64,000 bases of DNA from Melampsora larici-populina 98AG31 (lineage: Eukaryota > Basidiomycota > Pucciniomycetes > Pucciniales > Melampsoraceae), in contig NW_006768774.1 in the NCBI RefSeq assembly GCF_000204055.1, forward strand, positions 985,354 to 1,049,353. Reading direction: 5' to 3'. The notes under the pieces are model-generated. The model searched no databases, was not told the origin of the DNA, and saw nothing but the letters and a program-made list of their open reading frames with translations. The position numbers and the translations under genes are program-made. Below, in pieces: positions 1-11,057 of this stretch; the first letter of the stretch is position 1; every line of letters begins with the position of its first letter.

Positions 1-3000
1 AAGAATGGAGGTTTTATACGGATCGCACTATTTTCCGCCCCTTTGGCAAATACCCGGAGCCCCTTTGTTTTGGGGCATTACCTGATATACCCAACACAAC
101 CCGAGTGCACTCAGCCAAATTCTTGGTGAGTCGGACCTCAGGGGCTCTTTAGGGGATCCTTACGTTTGAGCCCCTTTCCCACAATGCTGAGCCCTACTTT
201 AACCAATAGGGAAATAAACTCTATGATGCCCCCCTGAAAAGAGGAAGAAGGGTTCAGCATTAACTGTGCGCCTGGACCGGACCATGTATGATGGACACCA
301 CCCTTATGATGTGGTCCTCACAGTGGAAGAATGTGTATTATAACCAGGTGAGCTTGCCTTGGTCAACTGCTTCAAGGTCTTAACATGGTCACCAAGCAAC
401 TGCGACATGGTATAGCTCACCACATGAGCCCAAAAAAAACCCCCAACTGATCCAAATTGGATTGGTCATGAGCCAAATTCACCCAAAAATGACTTAAAAA
501 ATGACTGCGACATGCTGGTTCCATTGATTTCCCTCAACAAAATGAAACAAATATTGATTCAACTACTGATACAAATGAAGAATGGCAGGATTTTGATGCT
601 AAAACCAATGTAGGAACAAATGGAGAAGTGTTTGCTCAAGCATTCCATGATATAAGTTTGACAAAATGAATGGTAATGAGTAAACATGATGGAAAAGTAT
701 CAACCAATATAAAATAGATTGATTAAGAGTCAAAGGTGTAGCGAACCAGAGGTTTTGGTGTAGTTAGTTTGAAAAGAATTTGATAATCAAGGCAATGAAT
801 TGAGTATGATTCAGATAGCTGAGAGAGAATGGTTGGGAAAAGATGAGGAGTTCAATGTTCTATGAGTAAAAGAGTTATGTATTGAGAAGTGGGAAGTTGT
901 TGAAGTTGTATCAGGAGATGTTGAAGGTATTTATAATAAAACCTTTGAAAAAAGAAAACAATCGCTAGGCTGGAGCCCCACATGCAGCCCCATTTTTAAA
1001 GGGGGGCAATACAATGATTGTCACCCCTAGGTCCGGCCCGACAGGGGGCTCCGGATATTGTCCCGGGGGCGGATAACAGTGGGATCCTTTTATACAGTTT
1101 TTGTCAGCTTGACACTAAAGGTACGAGTAAAGTTACTTTAGAATCAAGTAACAGATACTTACAAAATGTATTTTATCGAGCTTCAGGAGGGATTCCTATC
1201 TGCTGAGAGAAATTACTTTTCAATTCTTTGTAAGTAAAAAAGACTATAATTGGTATTTATAGCTGCCTATGGTGTGGTACAAGAACTCACTGCCAGTATG
1301 TCAAGAAGTGCACTCACTTAATGACCTGCCGAGGTGAATACGTAGAACGTAAAATGGTCCTGGGTAACGCTTTAGCGCTGATTTGATAAAACAAGCCTTT
1401 ATCAAAATAATTCTAGCCGGGATTGAAGGAACTTTAGTCGGATGGTTAATGCCAAACAATCTTTAACGTCCTAGTAGATACGGATAGAAAAAAGATAAAC
1501 GAAAAAGAGAAAAGGAGATGAATCCGAACAAAAGAACTAGTATGGAGCGATGAAGAAGTCTGGATGAGGTTTCTTAAAGCACTACTAGTTTATCTTTTCA
1601 ACGGAAGAAGGAAAATGAGTTACAGGTTGATCTTCTTAACAGTAAAAGATAAAGCTTTTGGTTTATGAATTTGTTAAAGTGATAAGAGATAATCCTCTTT
1701 TCTCTGAGGAGAGATAGTTAGCTATTTAAAGTGTTAAAAAGCCCTTTCGATTCGTTATGAAATCTAGTTTGTTAATTAAGGGTTCCCTGTAGTGCGTCAT
1801 CGAACATTTATTAGACTAGTCCCTGATGTTGTAACAGGGCTGGTTGGAGGTATGTTTCGATACGCCTGGTTTAGTTAATTAATCCTTGCTGGTTGCCTTC
1901 TTTGAAGGTAGGGTTCGTTTAGATAGTTTATTACAAACGTAAAAGACTTTATTTTTTAGTTTGTTTCTGAAGTTATGTTTATCATATAACTGTTTTTATT
2001 AAAAATCATTTCATTATATTGCACTCTTGAAACTCGAGTGTAAGAGGTGTGTTGTTTATATATTTGTATATATATATATATGTGTTCTTTATTAAAATAA
2101 TATAATAGCGGTGTGTTTGTTAGTCTACTAGAGTGTTATTTGCTCAGCAAAAACCTCTTCTGGCTGACAGTTTTGATCAATTCCATGGTTCCACTTCAAG
2201 TTGAATGATTAACTGATGGATGAGTTGAGTTTGAACAGTAAGCCCTTCCTGATACCAGTCTTCCATCTGATAAATCAACCAACTTTGAATGCCCCTTGAA
2301 TGATAGATACATTCCATGTCTTCTGGAAGCCCTTGAGAAGTTCAAGGCTATAGTTCTGCTGCAAATTTCTTTTGTATTTCTTTGTTCTTATTCTCAGATT
2401 GGATTCAGAAGTTGGCAAAAGGCTCAGAAAATGACAATAAGATGTATAATCAGATGTGTGGTTTTGAGGTCAATTTCCATCCAATTTTCATTTGACTTAC
2501 TTACAAGGTTTGTCATGAGTAATGAAAGCATTTGTATATCAACATATAAAATTATGAGCTTGATCCAAAGCTTGAAACCAATGTGAGTTGGGATGAATCA
2601 ATGATATTCCTTGGACAACTCACCAGGCATCTCAACACAACATACACACCATGTGGTCCGATATAAGCTACCCCTCATCTCATGATTTTGGCAACAATGT
2701 TAAAATGAAAAACATATTTGATTAAAAACCAAAGTAAATCTTCTCAAGTTTTTTTCAGCCATATTTGGAGTCTTGAGTTGAGGGTAATTAAGAATCCAAG
2801 TTGTGTTAAGATTTAAATTGCTGTGTGAATGTTGATGAATGGAAATGTCACTGGAAATTGGGTTGAGGTTGCTGGATGTTTGGGATCAAGCAGCTGAAGG
2901 GCGAGGCAATCCAAAAATGGATTTTAGGTATTAGGAGGCTCAAATTGAAGCTTTGGACCAAAGCCTGTGGTGTATGAGTCTTTTGTCCATCTTTTCAAAC

Positions 3001-4342
3001 TGATAGTTCCCCATAATCTTGAGTGACATAGGGGTTCCACCTCAATTTGAGTGATTCAGCATCACAACTCTCTTACATATTTTTCTCAGTATGTCAAGGT
3101 TGCAGAACAATTAGTTCTCATTGTCCCAATACCACTGCATATTCTACTTCAATAAATTGACCTATCAGTCTTTAAAATGATATAAACAACCCAAAAATTT
3201 CAGAAGGAAATCTACAATTCAAACATGTTCAGCAAAAAGTTTGTACTGTTTATTTTTGTATGTATTTATCTTATTCTGCTGAAGAAAAGCTGATATTATA
3301 TATTGATCAATAGATCTGATTAGCACTCTGTGATACCACAGCAGAAACTTGACCAATCAAACTAAAAACTTGACATTTGAGAATGAATTAGGATTGATAG
3401 CATCGGTAGCTTACTGGTCATCAGAAGCCATTTTGGTGTTGCATGTAAGATTATTGATTACCATTTTGAATGTAACTAAATCAGTTTCTAATAGTGACGA
3501 TCTTGATTCTGAATTGATTCGAGTCGAGTTGAATGATAAAATTTGACTGTTTGATTGGTGTTATTTTTCTGATGCCTCAGTCTCATTCTGATTGTGTAAA
3601 GCCCCCAAGAGGAGTTTAATTGAACGAGGTACCATTGACTCGGAACCTATAGCAAGTAAACAGAGATTGTGCTAAAACAGGAAAAGAAGGAGATTGTGTT
3701 AGTACATAACAGTGATGATGAAGAGATCTAGAAGCGATTTGAATCAAATCATAAATGATCATAAAAGGAGAAGGAACTCACTCAGTGTCAATCAGTACAG
3801 ATGTAGAGGGGTCCCAGATTGACTTCAAAAGCTTGATGATCATCCTTGTTAGGTGAAAAGGTAATCGAGATGGATAAGTTGAGCTACAACATCCACAGAG
3901 CTGGAATCGATGTCAACACTTTCAGAATTAAACCAAGATCAAACAAAGACTGTCTCAGATAGCTCGGAAACAATCGAGTTGAGCAAGTGATGAAAAAAGG
4001 GATCGATTCAAAAGTTTAAAACCCACAAGATAGAACCATGTCAGCCAGAAGAACTCGGAGTTGTAAACAGGTGATTGTAAAATTGATTTAGTTGATTACA
4101 GGATCATAATTTGATTTGATTGGTTTGATAAATCAATTGTAAGGTTTAATTAATCAACAACCCAATCAACACTTGAAAAAATAAGAAGATTCATAGTCAG
4201 TTTTCTTGAACATTAGCATTATAAAAGGTTGAAAAAGTAGAGGGGGAGGTGCCAATTTGATCCAAAGAGTTTGCATATGTCAGCTTAGGAAATGAATTAG
4301 TGCTTCGATTGAAGTATCACCTTGAGAAAAAAAGGAAATGAT
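1..4342. other. No recognisable gene; decayed AT-rich sequence
   Basis: I see no intact gene here. A GC-richer patch with runs of CCCC and GGGG lies at about 960-1090, and similar CCCCTTT motifs lie at 40-190, suggesting edges of an old element. Around 514-660 and 776-960 there are short coding-like stretches in different frames, broken by frameshifts and stops, whose family I cannot name. A TA microsatellite sits at about 2060-2085. Two related direct motifs of the form GGTTCCAC-TCAA-TTGA-TGATT occur near 2190 and 3030. Short open frames at 2296-2586 and 3349-3546 have no recognisable domain and are probably chance. Confidence 0.5.
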
Positions 4343-4582
4343 TCAAATGATTTTTTTGCCTTGAAATTGATCAATAAATTGATCCGATGAAAAAATGATT
4401 ATATCAGATTGATTCATACTTTGGAAGTGAAACACCTCGATCAAATTGTCAAAGGAACTCAATATTTTTGTAAGATCAATAAACTTGATTGATTTGTCTT
4501 CTAAATTATCAATTGATTGGATTCCAATCAAGATAAACAAGATAGAAAGAAACAATCGAGTCTTTTTAGTGTTTATTACCAT
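4343..4582 (-). CDS. Hypothetical short protein with signal-peptide-like N-terminus
   Basis: An open frame of about 79 residues from the ATG at 4582. The start looks like a secretion signal: a basic stretch (MVINTKKTR), a hydrophobic core (LFLSILFILIGI) and a small polar end. The rest is acidic and polar with no cysteines and no known motif. An upstream in-frame ATG at 4618 would spoil the signal. No introns or neighbouring genes support it, and short AT-rich ORFs with hydrophobic starts arise by chance. I cannot assign a function. Confidence 0.2.
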   Translation of the reverse strand: MVINTKKTRLFLSILFILIGIQSIDNLEDKSIKFIDLTKILSSFDNLIEVFHFQSMNQSDIIIFSSDQFIDQFQGKKII

Positions 4583-4618
4583 CTTTGATGCAATCATCCA
4601 ATATATCAAAATATCCAA

Positions 4619-5880
4619 GTGAAAAGCTTACTTGGAATTAAAGCACAAAGATCAAGGTCAAAAACAACTTGAGGACATATGAAAATCAAACATTCCATCA
4701 ATATTGTGTTCAAATCGATTGATTTTGAAATTGACTAATCGATGTGATTTGATTTGAAGTTGGTGTTCCATGGAGTGAATGACAAAGTTGGTACTATGTA
4801 ATCAGATATTATGTAATCAGATGATGAAGGATTGCTGGGTGAGATCTGAGCAGGGAGAAATACAATGAGGATTTAGTAATCTCATGATCGATAGATTTGA
4901 AGCAGAGCTCACCTTCTTACTGGATGATGTCGGTCACCTATCACATAGCCACACCTTGCATTTCTATCAGTGTCAATGGATCTCTGTTCTGTTAAATATT
5001 AAAAGTTTGACTTGAACATCTGAACACAATCGCTGAGAAGGTCCGATTATCAACATCTTGAGACTGGTCCGTTGATTAAAAGTTAAAAAGAGTAATCAAA
5101 TTTGATTAGTTTTGGACATGCACCGCGATGATTAGAACTTGGAGAAAGGTACACCAAGAAGAGAATTACTTACAGTCTTTATTTGTTGCTATTTTCCAAG
5201 CGATGTGTAGTATTGTGTGTATGGCCCGGCAAGTCGGAAAGTGGATGGTCCCTGAAAGGAATAATGTGAGTTCAACATGCATGTGTAGCTAAATACAAAT
5301 GCTGATTGGTGCTTCCGGAATATACTGATGCATGAGGACAGCTGATTGTGCTAATTTGTCGTAATTTCGAGTAAATCAGAGGCCAGCCAAAAAGTGGTTA
5401 AAGTCGTGTTGCTCAATTAGGATAGTGCCAACTGGCAGAGAATCATTAGCTGATGGAAAATGATTATCGCAAGTTTAAAACTTTGGCAGGCAAAAACTCA
5501 CAGTTGTCCAGCTGAAAAGTGGAGGTTTTTCCAAGTTTTGTGCTGATTGATAATCCTCCTTTGATGTGAAAATGATGATGAATGATTTGCCAATTAATTG
5601 AATTTGTGGATTTGTCAATTTAATTTGATTCTATTGTTCTTGTTTAACTTGAATGTTTAACTTGAATGAATGATGATGAATGTTATGATGAAATGAAATG
5701 ATTAATGTGTTACCGAGGAACTTACGATTATATTTGAGAGATCGAGTGAAGCTCGCTTGGCCGTAACTTCGGTTGGTTGAAACATCAGTTTGTTCAGCGG
5801 AATCAGTGGAGGTTTTGGACAATTTGTCGATTTTGTTCAATTTCGTTGTTCGCCTTTAACTTGAATGAGATGAGATATTA
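4619..5880. other. Non-coding stretch; one possible orphan exon
   Basis: No gene is recognised. On the minus strand about 5720-5850 reads as a short open frame ending at a good splice donor (GTAAGTTCC, near 5729), which could be an orphan exon of a lost gene. The same strand has the motif TTCAAGTTAAAGG near 5860, also found at the 5' ends of the repeat copies at 14380 and 17291. Confidence 0.35.
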
Positions 5881-6344
5881 GGGGTTGGGCGATATTTCGA
5901 CCAACCGGTTTTGCGCCTCTGAGAAGCCTCCCGAAAGGAGTCGAAGATGGCGGAGGACAAGTATTCTGGGTTTCACAGATCTGTTACGGATCTGAGCCCA
6001 GAGCCAAGAGTGTTTAGGCGATACCCAGGCAAGCTTTTGCCAGAAGAGATGGGTTAGGGGATATGTGAAAGGTGCAAAAGGGGTGTTTGCATGGCTTGTA
6101 CTACGAGCCCAGCGGCGCAAATTGCTTTGCCCTGTAAGCCTTTTGAACGGGTGAAGCTTTGGAGTTCTCAAGAAACGCTTCGTACTGGTGTGTATTTTTG
6201 CAAAGCAAAAAGATCGATAAAAGTTTCGGTCGGTTAAGGGTGGCTTCAATATTGCTTTCTAGCCATCTCGAAAGCATTCTTAAATCACTGAACTACGACT
6301 GAATGGGTTTTGCAAACCGGTTGGTCTAAATTTCGCCCAACCCC
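5881..6344. mobile_element. MITE with ~31-bp TIRs and TA target duplication
   Basis: The left end GGGGTTGGGCGATATTTCGA continues with CCAACCGGTTTTGC. The right end read in reverse is GGGGTTGGGCGAAATTTAGA followed by CCAACCGGTTTGC, so the arms match over about 31 bp with a few differences. The element is flanked by TA on both sides (5879-5880 and 6345-6346), as expected for the Tc1/mariner group. The 464-bp interior encodes nothing recognisable. It lies exactly where the tyrosine-recombinase frame to its right stops. Confidence 0.75.
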
Positions 6345-6577
6345 TATTGTCGACCTGCCCATACAACAAACTTCCATAACAAGTCTTGACTCAACGGTAG
6401 TAACTCCTCTCGTTTCAACTTCTGCTCTTTACCAAAACCTTCCAACTTCCTCATCGCGGAATTGTAACCCTCTAGCGTGCTCTGCGTCCAGCTTCCACAT
6501 AACAGGTGTGTCTTCACAACACTCTCTTTCCAATCCACCTCACTATTACATCGATTCGCGACAGAAAGGAAGCACAC
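6344..6577 (-). pseudogene. Tyrosine recombinase, N-terminal (core-binding) fragment
   Basis: The 77-residue frame contains WTQSTLEGYNSAMRKLEGFG and then a segment ending in LLWKFVVWAGRQ. This is the SAM-like core-binding domain that precedes the catalytic domain in the tyrosine recombinases of DIRS and Crypton elements. The catalytic R...HxxR...Y half is absent: the frame meets a stop at the border of the TA-flanked MITE. The fragment lies directly downstream of RT-RNase H, as in DIRS elements, so I read it as the broken 3' gene of this element. Not functional. Confidence 0.6.
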
Positions 6578-6777
6578 TGGGTTAGTTTTCCGTTGCGTCT
6601 GATAAACTGTTTAGGACAGGAAACTAGTAGAGAAGTTGAGTACGAAAACGACACTGCCTTTTCTTTCCTTACTTTTTCACATTACTCAAAAAATTCTTGA
6701 TCTTTTCTTCCTTTAACAACATTCCCGTAGTGCTCAATCTCGATACAGTAAGTTTTTCAAGTCGGTCGGTACGTCGA

Positions 6778-8634
6778 TCAATACTTCCAGTGGTTTTTCG
6801 TTCTCAAATCTCGTCCCCCTGGATAAACTATCTGCTTTATTCTCGCAGAGGTCACCCTTGCGACTGTGATGTCGCAATTCAATCTCGTAAGTTCCTTTAA
6901 TATTAACCTCCATTCTTCGTTTACTAACTGGTGTTTCGATGCTTCGGTTGTTGTGTTGTCTGTATAAACAATGAAGCGTCTATCGGTTGTGGATATGAGT
7001 TTTTCAATCATCAACAGGCCTAATCTAACTGCTACAGTTTCTAACCACGCTATGTCGCGTGTTGGACATCCCCGTGACAGGTCAATTGATCTCCACTCCG
7101 TGACTAACTTGAAACATGTCCATCTGTCACTTATTCGTATTCCAATTCCATAGCCTGTACTAGCATCCCCGACCCACTCTATATCTTCCGGAACGATATC
7201 GGGTTCGATTCTCCTTCGATCGAACTTTTTGAGGGCTAATAACCAATGTTGAATTTCGGATTGCGCCTCAATAGGCATATCTCTAACAGCACTATGATTA
7301 AACCAACTTTTGTCGAACTTGTATAAAGCCCATAAATATGATTTTAAATTTGGTAATATTGATGTCATATGGCTTAATTGTCCTGTTAATTTTTCAATCT
7401 CCTTTTTATTACATTTTCTATTTGGAGTGAGTAACTCTTCAATTTTCTTTATCCTTTCTTCTAATTTCTCTTTAGGTAACCTAACTGACCTCTCTTCTCC
7501 GTTCCAAATAAAGCCTAAGTACTTTTGCTCAACCACTCAATCGGAGAACTTTTCATCATTAGATTGTACTCCTAAATTTCTCGTTATCTGAAGTATGTTT
7601 TCCATCCTTACATCTTCACCTAAAACTTTTATGAATAAACAGTCATCCACCCAATGAAAAATCTCTCTAATATTTAGTAATACTTTCAGAATTTCTTTCC
7701 AGGCATCTGCCATCCAACCGAAAGTACCGCACCCTGCTACTCCTCCAAATGCTATACAAGTGTCAATCCAAATATGGTTCTGGAAGTCTTTTATAGTTAG
7801 ATATTTCCATTGTGAAGGGTGAGTACTACCTTGTCGATATGCTTTCTGCCAGTCAACTATTGCTAACATCAATGTTACTCCTAATAATGTTTTGAAATAA
7901 CTCTCTACTACTTTGAAATCATCCCATGTTGTTTCGAAGTCTTCTTTACAGACAAATGAATTGACTGAAGGTATTTGTTTTTCCGGGTTTTTGTAATGTA
8001 AGTTTCTAATCAATTCTCTTGCCCCATCCGTAAATGTCTCATCTTCATTGTCTGATTCACTTTCTGCCACTTCATCTTCTTTTGATTTCCGTTTCTTCTT
8101 CTTTTTCTGTATTTCTCCTTTAGGATAAGATAGATCATTTATCATACGCAGGGAGCCATCATTATTGACCACACTTCCCATCGGGTTTGACCTAAAGAAA
8201 CCCCACCTTTTATATACTTCATCGTGAGTAAAAGGGCCTAAAATTTTTCCTTGCTTCCTTTCTTTAAATAGATTTTTCATTATTTTGTCCTTAACAGCCA
8301 ATGCTGACTTATGATTATCTGGTGTAAACCATTTCATTCCTTGTATCACATGTTCTGGTATGCCTTGGTCAAATCCCTCTGTCAGTCCTATCCATGATTT
8401 CTCCCATTTATCTGACAAATTGCATTCTTTTAATAATATCCTCCATTCTTCTAACTTCATATCCCACTTAGCTACTTTCGGCCAACACCTTAGCATTTCA
8501 GGATCGTTCACTTTGTATAGTTCACTTGTATCCTTTCCGATGGCTTCTGGAGTCAAGGTATTTGGTGTACTTCTTCTCTCTAGATTTTCTCTCGGGGCAT
8601 CTAGACACAATTCTCTGTTACTAGATGTGTTCAA
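6778..8634 (-). pseudogene. DIRS-type reverse transcriptase-RNase H with one in-frame TGA
   Basis: Two frames in the same phase meet at a single TGA (7537-7539). The upstream part (7540-8634) has RT features: a segment around SNPMGSVVNNDGSLRMINDL, the LAIVDWQKAYRQG region, and the catalytic box FHWVDDCLFIK, a variant of YxDD. The downstream part (6778-7536) begins VVEQKYLGFIWNG, the DIRS RT connector, and includes the RNase H motif FIVYTDNTTTEA. The first upstream codon of the open frame is TTG; the first in-frame ATG is near residue 48 (PEMLRCW). The TGA may replace a Trp codon. A lysine/acidic insert (KKKKKRKSKEDEVAESESD) sits in the RT. Copies of this type make cDNA from the element's RNA in the cytoplasm or nucleus; this one appears dead unless the stop is read through. 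Confidence 0.8.
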
Positions 8635-8816
8635 TTAATGAATAGATCAACGGAAAAACATATCATTTCAATTCGTCAGACTTTTCATCTTTACATCATC
8701 AAAACATAAAATGGACAAGCTGAACGAGCGATTAAGGAAAAAAAGGGCATAAAATAGAAAAACTAGGACAGATATAGGTTACTAATTCCGAATTTATATC
8801 TTTTTTTTTTTTTAAC

Positions 8817-9401
8817 TTACTGATTGTTTTGATTGTTTGAATTTCCTGAGCTACTTCCTTCAGCGTTATTGGAAGCTTCAATTGCTAAACGTTGATAATT
8901 TCCTTGTCCTACTGCTGGATTAAAACTACCTTGTCCAATTGCTGGACGGCCTCCATTTCCATGGTGAGAGTTTCCTCTCCCTCTTCCACCTCGATTATTA
9001 TTAACTCCTCTTCTCACAAATGACTGGTGGTTGTTTTGATGATAATTACCATGTTGGTTATTATAATGACTTGTTGATTGATTTAGATGATTTGGATTAT
9101 AATGATGTGGATTGTAATAAGGCTGACTTCTTGTTTCTCTAGCCAGTTTCTTCTTCTTGTGATATAAAGGATTGAAATTTCCTCCTAAATATGGTCTAGA
9201 ATGACGATTGGCGTTATGATTTGGACCATTGCCTGGTAAGTTAGGTGTACCTTGGCCACCCCACACTACTACACCTCTACCTGTTAATATATCTGCATGA
9301 CTTTCAATAGTTGTCCCGGTCGTGTCCCAGTTTGGGTTGAAGGATCCGTCTAATGGGTTAATGTGCTGTAGCGGACCACCATATACAAATGGATTATCCA
9401 T
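8817..9401 (-). CDS. Gag-like Asn/Gly-rich ORF of the DIRS-like element
   Basis: A 194-residue frame starting at an ATG (9401). The N-terminal 80 residues contain MDNPFVYGG and a VVVWGGQGTPNLPGNGPN stretch. The rest is very rich in Asn, His, Gln, Gly and Arg, including an RGG-like box (NNRGGRGRGN) that would suit RNA binding. There is no zinc knuckle. It sits between a second Gag-like frame and the RT gene on the same strand. I infer a nucleocapsid or Gag role from position and composition only; no named domain is recognised. Confidence 0.45.
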   Translation of the reverse strand: MDNPFVYGGPLQHINPLDGSFNPNWDTTGTTIESHADILTGRGVVVWGGQGTPNLPGNGPNHNANRHSRPYLGGNFNPLYHKKKKLARETRSQPYYNPHHYNPNHLNQSTSHYNNQHGNYHQNNHQSFVRRGVNNNRGGRGRGNSHHGNGGRPAIGQGSFNPAVGQGNYQRLAIEASNNAEGSSSGNSNNQNNQ

Positions 9402-9498
9402 ATAGCTATATCAGCAGAGTAACACCAAGAGAAACAAACAAAATGGATATTGATCAGGAAATGTTCACATCACTTTTATTTCACTATATGTAAGTTCC

Positions 9499-10308
9499 TT
9501 ACTTGTAATCATTATAATTCTTAGCATCTCTTTCTGACTGTTCTGCCAATCTTTTATTCAACTTTCCTACATCAGCCATTGCACCATTAGGCAAACGATT
9601 CTCACATATATTCCTTCTATGAGAAACATCATATCTCATCGCCGGGGTCCATTTCCCATCGCAATCAATCTTGATTTGTAAAACGTTTTCTTTATGGGCT
9701 ACTAGTCTCGGTGCGATTGGTGAGTTCTTTTGACTTTCTAGTTTGTTGTATCTTTCTTGATACTTGACCATTAGATCGAACCTAACTGTCCATTCTGCAA
9801 AGCTTAATCTAAACTCGTTTAAAACAGGGAAACCATTATAGATTAAAGTATCAGAGGAGCAACTCGTGGATTTTACTCTTTTCGTTCTCATATAGGAGCT
9901 ATCTTGAAGTATCCACTTTGGGCAGAAGATCGACACTGGTACGTGCATATTTTTGTTAATCATCAATTTATGAAAGTAATCTGATAAGCTAGTCATATTA
10001 TGTCTGAGTTCTTCTCCTTCTTCCATACTCGTGTCGAATTCTGATTTAGTCTTTGTACTTTCTTTAGCTTTTTCTGCATTTTCTACCGTAGGTGTCCTTT
10101 CTTCTGTAAAATCGATATCGCATAATGACAGATCTCTCATCGGTGTTTTGTTCTTAGTGCACCAGATCTCATATTCTTCTTTCAGTATACGATATTGAGG
10201 TATCTTCCCATTTTGAAGTGTCATCTGAATGTTATATAACCATTTCTGATGTGATATCTCGATAATGTCAGGTTCAGGCATATTTTTGACTATTCTACCT
10301 AGTAGCAT
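9499..10308 (-). CDS. Gag-like hypothetical ORF of the DIRS-like element
   Basis: The open frame extends to 10335, but the first ATG is at 10308 (MLLGRIVKNMPEP). A second ATG follows nine codons later (MPEPDIIEIS). About 269 residues, mostly helical-looking and charged, with an acidic linker (EKAKESTKTKSEFDTSMEEG) in the middle and a basic C-terminus (NKRLAEQSERDAKNYNDYK). No domain is recognised. Position as the first frame of the element suggests a structural (Gag-like) protein. A true start or upstream exon could lie towards the gap at 10628. Confidence 0.4.
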   Translation of the reverse strand: MLLGRIVKNMPEPDIIEISHQKWLYNIQMTLQNGKIPQYRILKEEYEIWCTKNKTPMRDLSLCDIDFTEERTPTVENAEKAKESTKTKSEFDTSMEEGEELRHNMTSLSDYFHKLMINKNMHVPVSIFCPKWILQDSSYMRTKRVKSTSCSSDTLIYNGFPVLNEFRLSFAEWTVRFDLMVKYQERYNKLESQKNSPIAPRLVAHKENVLQIKIDCDGKWTPAMRYDVSHRRNICENRLPNGAMADVGKLNKRLAEQSERDAKNYNDYK

Positions 10309-10627
10309 CCAAAATTCAAGACAATAACAAAACAAAACACATCATGTAAGCATTTTTGATCAATCAACATATCTCTGTTTTTTTTAACACTAGCTTGGTA
10401 ACACTTCTTTCTTTAACACTAGCTGATCACACTTCATTAACACAACTGTTTATAATATCAATTTTCAATTTTCGATTCTTTTTTTTTTTTTAAACACGAC
10501 ATTTAAGTTATAACACTACTGAACATTTTCTTTTTCTTTTCTTTTTTTTTTTTTTGAACAATTGAAACAACGAAGGCATGGAATACCATCATATCTCCAA
10601 TTGATGCTAGCCATATAGGAAATATAN

Positions 10628-10726
10628 NNNNNNNNNNNNNNNNNNNNNNNNNNNNNNNNNNNNNNNNNNNNNNNNNNNNNNNNNNNNNNNNNNNNNNNNN
10701 NNNNNNNNNNNNNNNNNNNNNNNNNN
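10628..10726. other. Assembly gap (about 100 N)
   Basis: A run of N. It falls inside the 3' part of the phosphatase pseudogene, so the join between the DIRS-like element and that gene cannot be read. Confidence 1.
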
Positions 10727-11057
10727 AGTCACGTCTCATTTCTGCTTGTATAATTTCTTGATTACTTTTACTCAATTCAAAATAAGTTAGTTGTGATGCC
10801 CACATAAACACTAAATTAGGATGGGGTGATAATTTCAATTGTCTTGATCTTACTGAGGGTGGTTAAATCAATATCACAATGTGTCATCACATATATCCAA
10901 TCACTACTCTAGCTGATTTACTAACACCCACTCTACAATGTACAAAAACTTTGCCGCCAGCACGTTGAGTACGCTGAACAAACTCCATCACTGCTGGCAT
11001 ATGAGCAGATATCCTATCAAGTCCATCATCGGCGTTAAACTTCATGTCCAATACCTC
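10727..11057 (-). pseudogene. PPS1-like dual-specificity phosphatase, decayed 3' part
   Basis: The frame reads DGLDRISAHMPAVMEFVQRT and then KVFVHCRVGVSKSARVVIGYM, the signature loop of dual-specificity phosphatases closest to fungal PPS1. The loop should be HCxxxxxR; here the essential Arg is Lys (HCRVGVSK), so catalysis should be lost. After GYM a 1-nt shift breaks the frame, and it resumes as VRSRQLKLSPHPNLVFMW, matching the helix after the loop in PPS1-type proteins. The 5' continuation (GGLEVLD upstream of the conserved segment) is found 1.34 kb away at 12401-12480, because a TIR element sits between the codons. Such enzymes dephosphorylate Tyr and Ser/Thr residues; this copy is dead. 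Confidence 0.75.

Larger units (their letters stand above)
6344..10335 (-). mobile_element. Decayed DIRS-like retroelement (Gag-like, RT-RNase H, tyrosine recombinase)
   Basis: Four minus-strand reading frames follow each other in the order Gag-like 1, Gag-like 2, reverse transcriptase/RNase H, tyrosine recombinase. This is the gene order of DIRS-type retroelements, which integrate with a tyrosine recombinase rather than a DDE integrase. No long terminal repeats are visible. The recombinase is cut after its N-terminal domain by the MITE at 5881-6344, and the catalytic half is not found beyond it. The right boundary is unclear because of the nearby assembly gap. The RT frame has one in-frame TGA. 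Confidence 0.65.

Noticed and set aside
5878..6249. 123-residue minus-strand frame that might be the catalytic half of the tyrosine recombinase
   Set aside because: It lies wholly inside the MITE, ends in its terminal repeat and lacks the R...HxxR...Y residues.
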